Shown here: one piece after another, positions 26,097 to 39,521 of the stretch
How the letters are laid out: each line of letters opens with the position of its first letter
Numbering within the stretch: the stretch's first letter is position 1
Program-made: the position numbers and the translations under genes
Notes under the pieces: generated by a model
The model's database searches: none
What the model was told of the DNA's origin: nothing
What the model saw: only the letters and a program-made list of their open reading frames with translations
DNA from: Fratercula arctica
Taxonomy: Eukaryota; Chordata; Aves; Charadriiformes; Alcidae
Assembly: GCA_947846985.1 (NCBI GenBank)
Contig: CANTUZ010000002.1
Span: 16,693,587 to 16,757,586 of the forward strand
Reading direction: 5' to 3'
DNA: 64,000 bases

Positions 26097-26175
26097 ATCA
26101 CAGAGTCACAGGATAGTTGAGGCTGGAAGCAAGCTCTGGAGATTATCTAGTTGTAGCCCCCTGCTGAAGTTCTAC
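26097..26175 (-). repeat. CR1 LINE 3' end fragment
   Basis: The + strand text (CACAGAGTCACAGGATAGTT, GAGGCTGGAAG, CTCTGGAGATTATCTAGTTG, CCCCCTGCT) is the reverse complement of a CR1 3' terminus (consensus on this strand: ATAGAATCACAGAATGGTT, GAGGTTGGAAGGGACC, and so on). It lies about 120 bp from the reverse-transcriptase fragment and in the same orientation, but is a separate 3' end. Confidence 0.82.
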
Positions 26176-28126
26176 ACCTTTCACTATGTACGTAAATACC
26201 ATTTGGTAGCTTCTATATGCTCATAACTCATGTTAGAGTCCAGTCAGCCCTTTCAGAGGGCTAATGACAGAGCTCTTATAGAGAGTACTTCAGCAGAAAG
26301 TTTGAATCAATAACATTTTAATGAATTCTATTTGATCTTTGCAAGATACAGACACAGAAGGAATCTGATTCTATGTCATTTGAACACTTTCCTTCAAATG
26401 AGTGCCAAATACAGCCTCTGCTTTGGAAAAACTGTTCTAAAAATTGTACTAATTATGTGCATCACATCTGAGACTATCACGGAATTAAAACGGATGTTCT
26501 GAGACTGATGCATTGCTGCTATAGGCAGCTTTCTGGAAGTGTCCTTAAGGTGGATTCAAATTTACAGATGAGAGCTCTGTGAGTATATTTAAGCATCTGA
26601 ATAAAATTCCTCTACTTAAGAGGTCAGCTCAGTATTCATCCTACCTAAGCTTTAGGCATCTAGGATTTGGGTGTCCAAAGCTAAGTTAGATTACTTGGGC
26701 TCTTTTAGAGTCAACAGAAGGTTTGTGGGCCTATCCAAAGGATGATTTATATCTGACCTATCTTACAACAACATAAATCACCTTCTAGGGTATTTAAATT
26801 TGTCCATAGACTATAAGAGGAGACTAGGAAACCCAGACTAGATGCTAGACTAGATTCTAGGTGCTTATGAGAGGTTAGGTGAAATCTGCTCTAGGTTTTA
26901 ACTGTTCTGATTGTTTAGCACCCTAAGAAGCCTCCTGTCCCAGGCAAGGTCAAAAGAAGAATATAACACCTTTCTGGCAGACTGAACTTCTGCTTTCCCC
27001 AGTCAAAATGCTGAAGAGATTCTCCTGGACACCAACCAGACTACAGACCATGAATAATAAGGCTCCTCACACTATGGTATATAATGTTTCCTTAGACAAT
27101 ATTTTCTCTTGATATTTCTCAAAAAAGATGTATTAGCAGAAGAACAGTGTTCCCACAGATAAAAGACAACTACTTTCTTAGATGGGCTGTTTTTCCTTTG
27201 TGGGAGCAAAATAATCTGGAGAAATTAATAATCAATTAACCAGTTGACAGAAACTTTGAAGTCTCGTTTAGATGATTTTGTTTATTTTAATGTTGAACCT
27301 TGAGAAGAGATCAAAGCCATGAACACTGGTAATCTCATGGGAAGTCTGTCTGAATCAAACCAAACTTTTGCCCCTTTTTCAGTGTTCTGAATATTCAGTA
27401 TACTTGCTAGCAATGCAGTAAATTCTGTTGATCATCTGTAGAAAGGAAAAAAATTCAGCTTATTACCTAACACATAATTACCATGGAATTAAGAATAAAA
27501 AACAAAACAAAATTACTTTTATCATTTTTCTGTGCAGAAAAAATCTTTACAAAGAAATGGATTTGCTAGGTAAAAATGGTATTTTTTTTCTCTGAACAGA
27601 AATGCTAGTTAAAGTAAAAAACATCTATGCATCAGAACACACAGATATGACGACTTTGCTATATTTTCATTAATCCATATGAAATTTTCTGAATAGGTTT
27701 CCTCTAAAATCCTGTATATCTCATAAGGTATTCAGTGATCTTAATGAAGATTTTTACCACATTGGATTTTTTAGTTAATTCTAAAGTGATGCAACCAACA
27801 TGCTAGTACTTATCTTTTTTAAAGACCAAGTCCGGCTGTTGAGCTGTGAAGTACAAGAAAGAAAGGGAATGCCTGCCTCGCAGGGAAAGAGCTGTGCCAC
27901 TTCCCACATCTACATGCAAATAGGAGAAAGTAAAAATGTACTTCATACTCAGAACAAAAAACAGCTCTTGTTACACATTCAACAACTTCAAAATGCTCAG
28001 TTGAGATTTCAATGTTATTTGTCCAAGGAAGAAGAGTCCTAAGCAGTTCGGAGTTACAAATGGCCAGTCTTCCAAGCTTACAAGCACTGCTTCCCATTCT
28101 CTGGATTCAGATCTTAGCACAGTCTA

Positions 28127-28200
28127 GAATATAGGAACAGAGGACTGAAAAAGACCACTTGGGTCACTGAATTATGTCCCAGGCAATCCAAGAACCACTG
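28127..28200 (-). repeat. Possible old CR1 3' remnant
   Basis: AGAATATAGGAACAGAGGAC followed by TGAAAAAGACCACTTGGGTC resembles the reverse complement of diverged CR1 ends (GACTGGAAAGGGACCTCTTGGGTCAT-like). The match is weak and from memory. Confidence 0.3.
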
Positions 28201-31002
28201 CATCAGATATTTAGTCTTAAAGGAGCCATACAACTACTCCATGAACAATCCCATACCTCAGAGTGCGCACCCTTCCTGATTGCCTGTATACCTGAGACAC
28301 AGAGAAAAAGAACAAAAGGTGTACCATAAGAAGAAAGCAGAAGTGATAATTTCCCAACATCCTTACAGTAGCAAGAATTGGAAGTAAATTGACCAAAAGA
28401 TCCTAAGATGTTCCGAGAGCTTCTAACAACACAAGCAATAGCAGTGCATCCCATCAAGCACTAAGCCCACCACCTTGACTCCCATAGCTAAGCAACAGAA
28501 GTCCTGTAACGGGAGGCTAAAACATTGCAAACACTCAGAATCTCCTCTCTAACATGCATTTGGTTACCAAGCCTACTAATAAATTGGATACAAAAGAACA
28601 GTTATATCAAGCTCTAATTCTAACTTCAGAGACATTCTTATCTTGTTTTGTGATCCCCATCCATCAACTTATCAACCTCCATCTTAAAACGCTTTGAGTT
28701 TTTTATAACAATGTTCCATTGTTGTCGCTTTTCCCAGGGAAATCTGTCCGTGGGGAATACAACAGGAATCTAACACATTTTTTTCTATTAAAACAACATG
28801 AACTTGTGTGTTAACCCTTACGTTATTCTGTTAAATATTATACATCTAAAATAGCAGCAACCAGTGCTGCTTCCTGTAGACCAGACTGTACCTTCCCGCA
28901 ATGGAAGTAGGACTGCTATACCTGTAATCAGTGTAATCTGTAATCCTTACACAGAAAGGACAGCTGCTCCAGATAGTCAATTAATGCATAAAAGACTGAT
29001 ACAATTAACCTTGCAAATCCTAGATTAAATGCAAAACACATATATGCATAATTTTTTTTTCAAAGCATATTAGGTCTGATGCTCACCTATGCCACTGAAA
29101 CCATGAGATGCTGATAATGTTAGAGAGGGAAGATTTCCAGAAATTGTGAAGAGATTAAAGAAGTGTTCGTTCTTCTCCCATTTTTAAATTAATTTGGGAA
29201 ATTATATCTGCTCTGGATACTCAATCATCAGTATTTAATTTTATTAACAGTGAGAAATATATATATGATTTGAATATCACACATAAAATACTGATAGAAT
29301 ATTTGCAAAATAAATAAATACCAACTATTTACTTTTGAATAATGACGAATGCACACAACAACAGAACTGGAAATTTTCTGCACTTAAATGACGTCAGCAT
29401 ATTGTTGATGCTGTTGATGATCTCTCTGAAAACAGGAGGAATTAAACTATTGAAAATGGAAAACACCAATATTGTTGACTTGAAAGTAAAAAGGAAGATT
29501 ATATTGATAAGGCTTAGAATTAACAGGTAAATAAAGATGGAAACTTATAACAGGAACTCAGAAGGGTCTGTTCTAGGAAAAACACTTGAAAAAGAACCCT
29601 GATATCCTGATACAGATATTTGTTACAAGGCTGCTAACTTTGACCAGCGTTAAGAGCAACGTAAACTGAGCCTGCAGTATACAAGGACTGTTGATGTCTC
29701 ATACTGAAAGTTTTACTTTAACTCAATTAATTTCAAATACATCTTCACTTTAGAAAATATTCTGAAGAACTTTAAAATCTCTCTATAAAACTATTTTACA
29801 GTTATTCTAAAAGTATTTCACTGATTATGATGAGTGAAAATATTTCCCATCAAAGTTTCATTTCAGTTTTTTTCTGAACATTTTAAATTTGTCCATATCA
29901 AGACACTCCTCCTTCCCTTTGGGACCTAATATCAACACAAGATATCAGTACCGGAAGGAAAAAAACATGATACTTCTTATGTAAATGAAATTCTTGCTGT
30001 AAGAATTTCATTTCTGAACAGGTTACAAAACCAGTGCTCATCTGTGCTACACTGCACACTGTGAGTATGTACATATATATATACACATACACCTCAAGTG
30101 TGTGAACAGTAGGTAACTTGGATACCTCTAGTGATCTCAGTGTGACAGCACGAGGTCCATGCAGACTAACTATCCTGCTAAGCCATGACCGGGTAGAGGT
30201 CTGGTGGATGAGATAAGAGGAACTAAAGGCCATACAAGGCTTCAGATCTACAGTGGCTTTAATAATCTTCTACAGGCTGATCTGCCAAGTTGCAATGGCC
30301 AATGAACCATGTGCTGCAGCTTCCTCCCTCTCAGCTCCCAACCTTCTTCTGCTATTCTAACCCTCACATACTCTTCAAGGGAAACCTTAATCCCGCGTCA
30401 CTGAACCGTATTCAGAGGAATGGAGAGATCTATCACCTGTGTGCTGCCTGTTAAATGCTCAGCCAGCGCAAAGGGCACATAGAAAATTCTAACTTTGCTC
30501 ACGTTGTGCTGTGTAAGTTCCAGCTGCTGCAAGGGGCACTGTTTCCCATTTTAAAGAACAAAAAACTTATTGAAAACTTTATTATATTTCCTTGACTTTT
30601 AGGTGGTGGCAAGTCTAATGCTTTTTGGGGATTCCAAAAATAGAGACTATAACAACTGAGGAATCCATTTCCTTATTTTTCCGTCTAAGTACAAGCCCTG
30701 TCTTTACAGCTGTAACCAAGGAAGGAAGTATTCTTTGCCAGGAATGATGATACTATTGCTTCTGAAAGAGATGCATATGGACAAATCAGAATAAAATTAT
30801 TTAAGAGGTGTGGGAATCACAAAGGCAATTTCAGTTCCACTATTCCATTTTTTCTTTTTATTTCTGGCAATGCTTTATTATGTTCTCCAAAAAATTAGGA
30901 AAACAACAAGGTTGTTGATGTCTAGTGATGAAGAAGAGCTTAAAAGTACCATGGTCAAAAGGATTAACAGCTTTGAAGACGAATCCATGTCTTCCTAAAA
31001 TC

Positions 31003-31044
31003 AGAAATAAAAGGTTTTTCAGAAATAAAAGGTTTTTCAGAAAT
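31003..31044 (+). repeat. 18-bp tandem repeat, two copies
   Basis: AGAAATAAAAGGTTTTTC occurs twice without change (31003-31020, 31021-31038), followed by a partial third copy (AGAAAT). Confidence 0.92.
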
Positions 31045-31877
31045 TGTTCTCACTGTTCTTTTTTCTTTGCCCATATTATTCACCATTTTGGTAGGCATCA
31101 TGGCAGAAGTGATTCTTCCAGATGATTTCGTAGCTGGAGTGATTGCCATTGTGGCAACTCTGGGAGAAAGGGAAAAACTGAATCCTGTCATCACTACCAG
31201 AGAAAAGAGGACAGGAAAGCCATGAGCAGAGGCAAGGACAGATAAATGAACAGCGGCAAAGTCATAAAAATCATGGAATGCAAAACCAATGATCTTTAAT
31301 GCTGTGAAGGTACTTAAGGAAGATAATTAAATATAATTAAAGCAAGGGGTAAGAAATGTGATATTAGTAGCTATACTTTTTTTGAGATGCTTGAGATGCC
31401 TACTGGCCATTGGGAAAGCAACAAATACATCAGGGAAAACCAGTACAGGGCTGGATAGCCAGGGTAGAGCTATATAAAAGCTGAAAACTGACCATCTACA
31501 CGAATGAAATATGGATGTGACGGAAGTTTACTTAGGATGACAAAACCTCTTTAGATGTTACCAGAAAGTGATTAGTACCTGTCTCATCCCTTACCTGATT
31601 TTTTTTTCTTTACTCAGCCACTCCTTAGTGTGCTAAATCAGCACTTTAGCACCAAACCTTCTGAATAACCACCAAGATCTGCTGCTTTCCCACATAGTAA
31701 CTCCATGTCGTAAGATCTGGCAAATATCCAGATTTAAAAAAAAAAAAAAGACTTCTACTAAACATCTTGAAAAGCTGATGAAACCTGTCTACTGTATCCT
31801 GTGGACAGCATGGGCTTGATGAAAATATGACTCTGAGAAGATGGAGAAAATGGTATAAATTGCGCTATGACAAATAC

Positions 31878-31905
31878 ATGTGCATGCATGCACACACACA
31901 CACAC
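31878..31905. repeat. Compound (TGCA)n/(CA)n microsatellite
   Basis: ATGTGCATGCATG is followed by a perfect CA run of about 7 units. Confidence 0.8.
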
Positions 31906-32467
31906 CACTCCCTTCACTTCGGGCAGCTCTCCAGCTAATGGAGACTCTTTAACTTCTCTGCATGCAAGGCACACATCCATTTATGGGAAGATTAGAAGTC
32001 AGAATGGTGAGTCTGCATGAGGTCAGCAGAAACTTAATATAAAAATTTGATTTTGAAGCACAGATGTCCCACACTCTCATCCCCTGTGAATGTTTATTTT
32101 TACCATTGCCAGAGAAATTTCTTCAGCATATAACTTGAAAAAGTGCTTTCAGTGTAGTGATTTCAAACTGAGCTCTAAAAGTCAGCTCTGTTCTGCATAT
32201 CTCATGTGCCGTCACCGACAATAAATGTCAGAATTGAGATAATTCTGTTGATAAAAGAACTAGAAAAAGGTTTGGATTCCTCTCCTCCAGCATTATTTCT
32301 GCAGAGCTTATAAACTAGACAATAATAAAATATATTTTTGCTAATAGATTTCAGACACCATTTTGAATATAAGCCTGTTTCAAATTTTGCTGAGTAAAAA
32401 GGTGATTATGGTCATCTTTCTAAACAGAATGACACTGAAAAAATAAATATGCATCCTACAGTTACTT

Positions 32468-32480
32468 TGTGTGTGTGTGT
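32468..32480. repeat. (GT)n microsatellite
   Basis: Short perfect GT run of about 6 units. Confidence 0.75.
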
Positions 32481-35400
32481 AGTGACTGTGAAAAACATGA
32501 TTTCCTTCAACAGTCATAGAACCTGATGTCTTTTGATGCAAGAACTAGACAAAAAGATCTAGCCAGGTATAATTTTTTGGAACAATATCAATGGGAGGCA
32601 AACCCCATACACCTTAAAGTGATTCTGTCTTTAGAAGCATGACAAGCTTGGACAGCTAGCTGCAAGAACAGATAAATAAGAGGGAAGGCAAGATGCTAGC
32701 TCTGTTCAACCAAGCTTTTTAGGTCCTTCCCTAAGAAATCAACTAGACTTTCCCAACTACTGATATCTTTTGAGATTTAGATTTTGAAGAAACATTTGGA
32801 AAAATGGGGTTTGAACTGCTACATTTAGGGGTTTTTTTTTATTCCTTTGATACCTGTAAATTCAAATTCAGAAAAATACATGAATTTAGACATGTTTTTT
32901 TGCAAGCGCCTGATGAACTACTCATAGTGGAAGCAAAAGTGTCAGAGAAGACGCCATAAGCTCCATCAGAAGTTTTTTTGACTCACTGGACATAACACCT
33001 TGCTGAATCACCTGCACAATCTCAGGAAAGACAGAAGCTCTCAGGAAAACCAGACCCAGGGATTTTTTCCTCCACTCTCAAGATGGAACTTTGCATACAA
33101 TTTCTCACACCCTTATAGCCAGCTATATGAGACAACTGGAGACATGGGGATGTGCTTTAAAGTACACAACATATATGACACTAATGTATTTTGACAGATA
33201 ATACATATCATATAGATATATGATCATAATACACAGCCTGACATTTCCTTGTCATTCAACCTACTTTCGGTTCTCTCCTTTCTTTGAGTCTGGGGTCTGA
33301 AGGAAGACAAATTAGCTATGACCTAACCTGGATTATATTAGAGTGGTGATTTTTGGCACATAGAAGCACTTCGATTAATAAAGCAAGGTGATCTATACAC
33401 CATATCAATGAGGAGCTGTGACTGACACTTTAAGGAATGCACAGTCTTTGGATCTACTGTTGATTGTAAAGTTCACAATGTAACTTGTGTCCCATAAATT
33501 TTTTTGCCATTTACAAGAGAAGAAATAAGCATGGTTATATTTTCAAATGCAAATCTTTTATCCACGCTTTTGCGGCTTCCAGGCAAAGGATACACTTTTT
33601 CAGAAGAACAGCAATCCTGCAGTGGAGGAAAACAAAACTGAAACCAAAATGGGGGGGAGGGGAGAAAGCAACTCTAAAATGGGGCCAAATTAAAATGTTG
33701 CATTCTGAATACACTGGTGTTACATAATTAAGGATGACTTCCATTTTGCACTTCAGGTAAGGATCTAGTCTTTGCTTCCTCTGAAATGCTAGTTTCACCA
33801 CAAGCTAAGTATGTGTCAGAATGGTCATCTCAGTGGGATTTCTTGTCATTTCTGGATGCAACCTGAAATGCAAAGTAATGGTGTTCATAGCCATGAGTGG
33901 TCTGATATCAGGCTGTTGTGAGACCACCGATCCTGTCAATACCATATCTGTACATTTGGATCAGCCAAGAACAATTTTGTGTCCTTTTTAAACACTTGGA
34001 TGCTAACTTTTGCAAAGCTTGTCCAGTGCATAATTTCTTTGTTCCCTAAAAAGCCTGGAAATTTCTCTATGTTACACCATACTGGCATCAATTTTGTTCT
34101 GCAGCACGTGAGCCAACTCTTTTCTGGAGTACCTCAGTTACCATGCAGATGCTCCCACAACTGCACTTTAGGTCCATTGCCCCTGCCCCTTTCACTAACC
34201 AAGCATATGGTAGCTACAGGGTGGTGTCCCTCTGTGTATGCGCTGCCTGAGCTTCATCTGCTTTGCTGCAGGGTTCCACATCCGTTTGCTGACAGTACAA
34301 AGTGAGGGATCTTAGATCCCATTCTTGATGTTGAAGGTGCTCCAACAGCAATCACAAACTTTTCTGCCTGGTTCGTTTTTGTCCTCAAACTTGGCTCTTC
34401 TGCTTTATCTCTTCTATCCCAACTAATTTTCTTGATTCCTTCTGTGAATAAAGCACCTTCCTTCTTGAATTCAAGAAAGTCATGCTCCTTGCCTTCAGCT
34501 CCAGCTCTCAGATCAAACAGAATGCAAAAGGAAAGCCTGCTAAATCCCTGTTGCCTAGACATGAAGCAAGTTCATTTGTTCAGTGATTCGTATACACACA
34601 TTAGCCACAGACAGTAGTTGTGATAGGATGGAGGTTTTACCTCTAGTAAAAGCTTCAGCAGGACTCTAAAGAATATGTTCATATGATTTTTTTTCCCAAG
34701 GTCAGTCTTGAGTAGTTCTAGATAATTAAAAGCAGAGCCCTGACATGGATTTCCCCGCCAAATTTTGATCCTTAAGTTCTCTAATATAACTCCCACATGA
34801 AATAGTTATAAGAGTTTTCCTTTAGCAACAATGACAAACAACGCATGTCTAACCCAGCTCTTTGAAATAACTAAACCATTTGTGCCACAACTATAAAAAA
34901 AATTGCTCCAGGCAGGCACAGAGCAAGCTAAGATACAACCCAGTGGTGAGTTTAGTAAGGGTTGTAAACAATGAAAAGCAACTGGGAATAGGGGTTTATG
35001 ATGGGATGTTCCAGACAACAGATGCCAGATGTTTTTAATGGTTAAAAATATAAACAAGGTCCAAAAGTGTGTTCCTTCTTCAAGGAGAATTCAGAGTCAA
35101 TGCTTTAGGTAGCAAGCTGACAAAATGTTTGCATGAATTTGCACAAATTAGCTGAAATAAACATCTAAAAATGTGGTATTATTCCCAGAGCTTGCTTTTG
35201 CTTTAATTAGTCTAAATGTTGAAAAGAACTAAATATGATCTTGGTAATTAAGGACAAACTAGAGATTTTTCTGGGTTTTATGCATTTCCAGTTAAAAAGT
35301 AAAAATAAAACTCATTTTTAGAATTAGTCATATTTTTGTTGAGAATAAGTTAATGTGTATCAGCAGATGCATCCTCAAAGTATGTTTCACCCTTCTAGTT

Positions 35401-37190
35401 CACATAAAAGCCTAAACTTGATTGGAACAGGAGAGACGTTCCACATCATATTGTTTGCTAGAGTGAAAAGAAGTTTTATAATTTCATAACTGAATGAGAG
35501 CTTCAGATAATCTAATTGGACTCCAATAGTGTCTTAGGCCACTAAACTCCATCCACCAACCTGTTAATCTCAATAATTTACTTAGTTATTGAGTTCCTCA
35601 AGCTGAGCTGACCAGTCACAATCTGTTGGTAAAGAGACTTTAAAGTGTATTTGAATAAGCTATCTGAACCATAAAATTTTGTTACTTTTAATTAAGCTTT
35701 TCCAGTGTCAGGTAATGATGCTAGCCTTCATAAATCATCTTAATAGCCTTTATTTAAAGAGAGTGTTACAAACAACAAAGAATTTTGTTCGAGGTACACT
35801 GTATCTGGCAGATTAATCACTCTTTTGTCCTATAAATTGACTTGCAAATTCAGAATAAATTTGACCTGGAATTCATCTTAAATTCTCAGAAGTCATGTGC
35901 TATATTTTTCCAGCACATTGCAAATTAAAATGAGAAGAGCACTTGTGTTTGCATTAGGAACAGTGAATGTCAACAAGTACTATCAACTGATGAGTCTCAG
36001 AATTTAAGTCTTTAAAGGGCAGGAGGAATCAGCTTTAATTTGCTTCCCCACAAACACCTGGTTTAAAGATTTATTCAAATATGTAATTTTTTTTTAAGAT
36101 GAAATCAAGAGCACTTTTGCTCTGCTGGAACAATTTTGATGGTTAATTACATCATTATCCAGATATAGTTTCACTGTAAGGCTCAGGTTTGCCAATTTCC
36201 TTTGCTTAACATGCCTTTATTGCTGGGAAAGACTGGAAATCTAAAGGACCTGTAAATCATAAAAGAATTCCTAGATGTTTATTGCACAGATCATAAATGG
36301 GAAGAAACACAGTTAGTGAACTAACAGACACAAATTCGTTAGGTAAATTACTTTTAACAAAACACATTGGTCTTTACTGAGCATAATTGATATATATGGT
36401 CATACTAGGCTTAAATACCAAACAGAAAGATTCACTGTTTATGACAACTGATAGATCATTTTTTCCTCACTAGATAGATCTGTTTTAAAGAGTCTTTTAT
36501 CCTAAATGACAAAAATTGTATGCTACAGACATCATTACATAACAATATAGAAGACAGTAAATGTATTTCCAACTGGCAAAGAAGGAGGATTTTGTGACTG
36601 TGACAACATGGGAAACTTACCAGGACGTTTGGTCTCTGCCCTGTTTTCAAGAAAGTGACACCACATCTTTAAACACAAGTCCTCAAGACTGCTGTTTTGA
36701 CATATGTTAGTGCCAATAGAGATAACATACTGCCCTCTTTGAGCACACTGCATTGTCGTGTCAGACTTTAAGTAGGTCATGTGAAAGAATGGTTGCTGAG
36801 TATTTGGAACAGCAGATCAGAGAAGAGAAACTTTATGACAGAATAAATGGATATGAGAGCACATGTTCAGTTCAGCAGAGCTCATTTTTTAAGGGGTCCC
36901 ACAGCCAGTATGAGGGATACCATCAGTCAGTTCTCATATGAATTTGTACAGAACCAACAGCTTCAAAGTGGGTAGCGTCTTCTACATAGTTCACACATGC
37001 TGACACCTTTTGTTTCAACATAGTTAGAATAATTACCTATGCATATGTGTATGTTGTCTTTGTGGAGTGTCTGCTATTTGAAACGTTGAAAAGGTGAGCA
37101 ACTTTCTTGAGAATCATGTCATTATGAGGTTTCTTCCTCTACTGAGATGTTCTTACGTTGGGTACTATGTATCAGCAAGTGTAGCTAATG

Positions 37191-37280
37191 ATAGAATCAC
37201 AGCATCATAGAATAGTTCGGGTTGGAAGGGACTTTTAAATGTCATCTAGTCCAACCCCTGTGCAATAAGCAGGGACAATG
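37191..37280 (-). repeat. CR1 LINE 3' end fragment
   Basis: ATAGAATCACAGCATCATAG, GGGTTGGAAGGGACTT, GTCATCTAGTCCAACCCCTG and AAGCAGGGAC occur in order on +. This is the reverse complement of an avian CR1 3' terminus, including two octamer-like ATAGAAT copies at the left end. It is fairly well preserved, so probably younger than the other fragments. Confidence 0.88.
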
Positions 37281-38950
37281 ATACATCCCCTTTGCTTATA
37301 ATTAATAAGAACTAGAAGTTTCTTAAAAAGACTGGGGTAAAGGATGTCTCAGCAGCTGAAACATACACCTCTGGGGGTAATAATCATGAAGTTAATTTTG
37401 CAGCTAACACTTATTTTTCCTCATGTATGAAAGCAAATTAATTGAAAAAGTAGTAAATAATTTACACACCTTTCATGAAAGTAATAACCTCCTATCATAG
37501 GAAATCTGTGAGGATCCAAACCCAGCAGCTGTGTAAGAACACTCCTAGCTGTGAGCATGTGAATAATCACAGAAATAGTTGTTAGATGCATTAATATATC
37601 TTGCTTACTGCAATATAAATAAATAACTTCTAAAGTAGCAATCAACAAAAATTGGCTTTCTGACACTTAGAAGCTAATAACAACTATGTTTAAAATATTT
37701 TACTGAAAACAGACAAATAGAACTGGAGACAGATGTCTCTATATATCATATGCTACATGTTGTGGAGCAGCACTGCACCCTCTAAAGACTGATTATATGT
37801 TTTGGCTTTACCAGACAACTATTTCCACATGTACTGATAGGTGGGGAGGTGTAATTGTTGCTGCCCTGGATAAGACAGCACAGTCCTGAAGAATTTTTAA
37901 CCACAGCGGAAAAATAAACTTGTTACAACATGAACTCAATTTAGAAGACTTAGCTTACCTCATAAGATAAACTAGGCAAAAAAATATTTTTTGTATTACT
38001 GTGTGAAAAGAAGCTGTAGATGAAACTTGATTATTAGGTAATCTTCTGTCATGTGGAGTAGTTTTGAAGCTGTGTTGACCTTGCACACCTATCTTAAATG
38101 AAACACACCATTGAAATCCCTAAACTGAGAAGGGTCTTGAAAATGGAGGATGCCTGATTAAAATTCTCAATTTCCCCCCCTTTTTTTAATGAAAAAGAAA
38201 GTACTTTTAAGGGAAGAACATTACTATTCTGAATCATTCTGGCCTACTAAAATTTGCTAATTTAAGAGAAAGGCTCCCTCTTTTTTTTTTTTTATTTTTT
38301 ATTACCTTCAAGTATACTTGAAAAATTTCCAGTACAAATTATGATTTCTGTCAGGAAGCAGATGTAACTTAGCCAAGCAGTGAGTTTGTACTTTGTCCCA
38401 GTTTGAAAGTTCATACCTGGATGCAAGAGGTACAGTTGTAAACTTGTGAGACTCTTGAGAATCTCTGATCAGAATGGCTTAGCTGACATTTTTTATCTGG
38501 ATACAGTCCATAAGTTTTGATTGACTAGAATTAGAGCTCCCTGTAAAAAAAAAAAAACAAAACAAAAACAAACTTGCAATAAATTAGGCTTAAAAAAAAT
38601 AGTGTGTAGACTCTTCTTTTAAATCGGTGCGAGAAGGTGATGAGAGACTCTGTCATGGGAGGTGACCCCAAAAGTTGTGGGCTCTTCAGATCCCCACTCG
38701 CCCAAAGAACACTGCCTGCTTCCCAGCTCCAGAGACATGCAGGCAACAAGGGCACTTCAGAAAATACTAACAGCTCCCTGACATCTGTGAACACCTCATG
38801 GAAGTGGGTTTTTTTCCTTTATTATCTCTCCGAGCAAGGAAAAAAAAGACAAAACACAAAAAGAAATATCGGAGTTTTCTGCCTTAACCGTCTGCTTTAA
38901 GCCTTTACCTCACACTCGGTCTCTCAGTTTTCAGCACACTTACAGAGCTC
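37281..38950. other. Intergenic DNA upstream of the CpG island
   Basis: AT-rich DNA with T runs near 38184 and 38281-38300, and an A/CAAAC tract at about 38539-38573. No gene is seen. Confidence 0.6.
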
Positions 38951-39109
38951 AGCTCTAAGCAGAACTGCCCCGCTCGGGCGTGCAGCTGGTGAGAGGGCCG
39001 TGTCGCGACCCCCCTCACCGCCGCCAGGGCCGCCGAGCGCCCGGCACCGGCCGTTAGCCAGCCCGCCCCCTCAGGGCAGTGAGGGAGGGAGGTGTGACGG
39101 GGAGCGGCC

Positions 39110-39141
39110 CGGCTGCCGCTGCCGCTGCCGCCCCCGCCCCG
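39110..39141. repeat. (CTGCCG)n-like GC-rich repeat
   Basis: Three tandem GCTGCC units run into a CCGCCCCCGCCCC stretch inside the CpG island. Confidence 0.7.
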
Positions 39142-39300
39142 TCACCAAGGTCTCATCCCTCCTTGCAGCACCGTGGCCGGGGTTAACCCCAGCCCTGTGG
39201 CCGCAAACCGTGCGGAAGGGGAGCGGGATAACAGGGAGCTACGCCGGGTAGAAAGCGGCCATCACACCTCCTTCCCGCCCTCCCACCCCTGAGGGGGAGC

Positions 39301-39320
39301 CCCGCCCCCTGGGCAGCCCC
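39301..39320 (-). promoter_or_regulatory. CTCF-like / GC-box site, reverse orientation
   Basis: On the minus strand the core reads TGCCCAGGGGGCGGGG, close to the CTCF core CCACCAGGGGGCGC. It overlaps an Sp1-type GC box, so either factor could bind. Prediction only. Confidence 0.4.
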
Positions 39321-39416
39321 GCCCCCTCGGTCGCGCGGAGGTCCCGCGGGCGCCGCGCCCGCGAGCGGCAGCTCTGCAACGCCCCAGCAACGGCCTGGCG
39401 CCTGCGCAGCAGGTCC

Positions 39417-39433
39417 CCGCCAGGGGGCGGGGC
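39417..39433 (+). promoter_or_regulatory. CTCF-like / GC-box site, forward orientation
   Basis: CCCGCCAGGGGGCGGGG fits the CTCF core (CCNSCAGGGGGC) at most positions and overlaps a GGGGCGGGG Sp1 box. It lies about 290 bp upstream of the start codon. Prediction only. Confidence 0.45.
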
Positions 39434-39448
39434 TGGGCGCTGCGGAGG

Positions 39449-39459
39449 GTGACGTCACC
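39449..39459. promoter_or_regulatory. CRE-like palindrome (CREB/ATF)
   Basis: Perfect TGACGTCA octamer (39450-39457) within GGTGACGTCACCC, in the CpG island about 270 bp upstream of the KIF5B start codon, a typical place for a functional CRE. Confidence 0.65.
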
Positions 39460-39521
39460 CCCGCTGCCCCGCCCTCCGCCCGGCGAGGCAGGGTTGGGGC
39501 TCGCCGGCTGCAGGCGCCGCC

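Larger units (their letters stand above)
26176..37190. other. Intergenic DNA, no gene recognised
   Basis: Eleven kilobases of AT-rich DNA without a supportable exon. It includes a degenerate inverted repeat at about 26640-26879, a possible very old CR1 3' remnant near 28127-28200, a two-copy 18-bp tandem repeat at 31003-31038, CA and GT microsatellites near 31878 and 32468, and palindromic AT-rich spots near 30062-30090 and 33207-33226. The part from about 35,080 to 36,330 is rich in TAATTA-like homeodomain motifs without obvious repeats and might include conserved non-coding elements, but I cannot test conservation. Confidence 0.55.
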
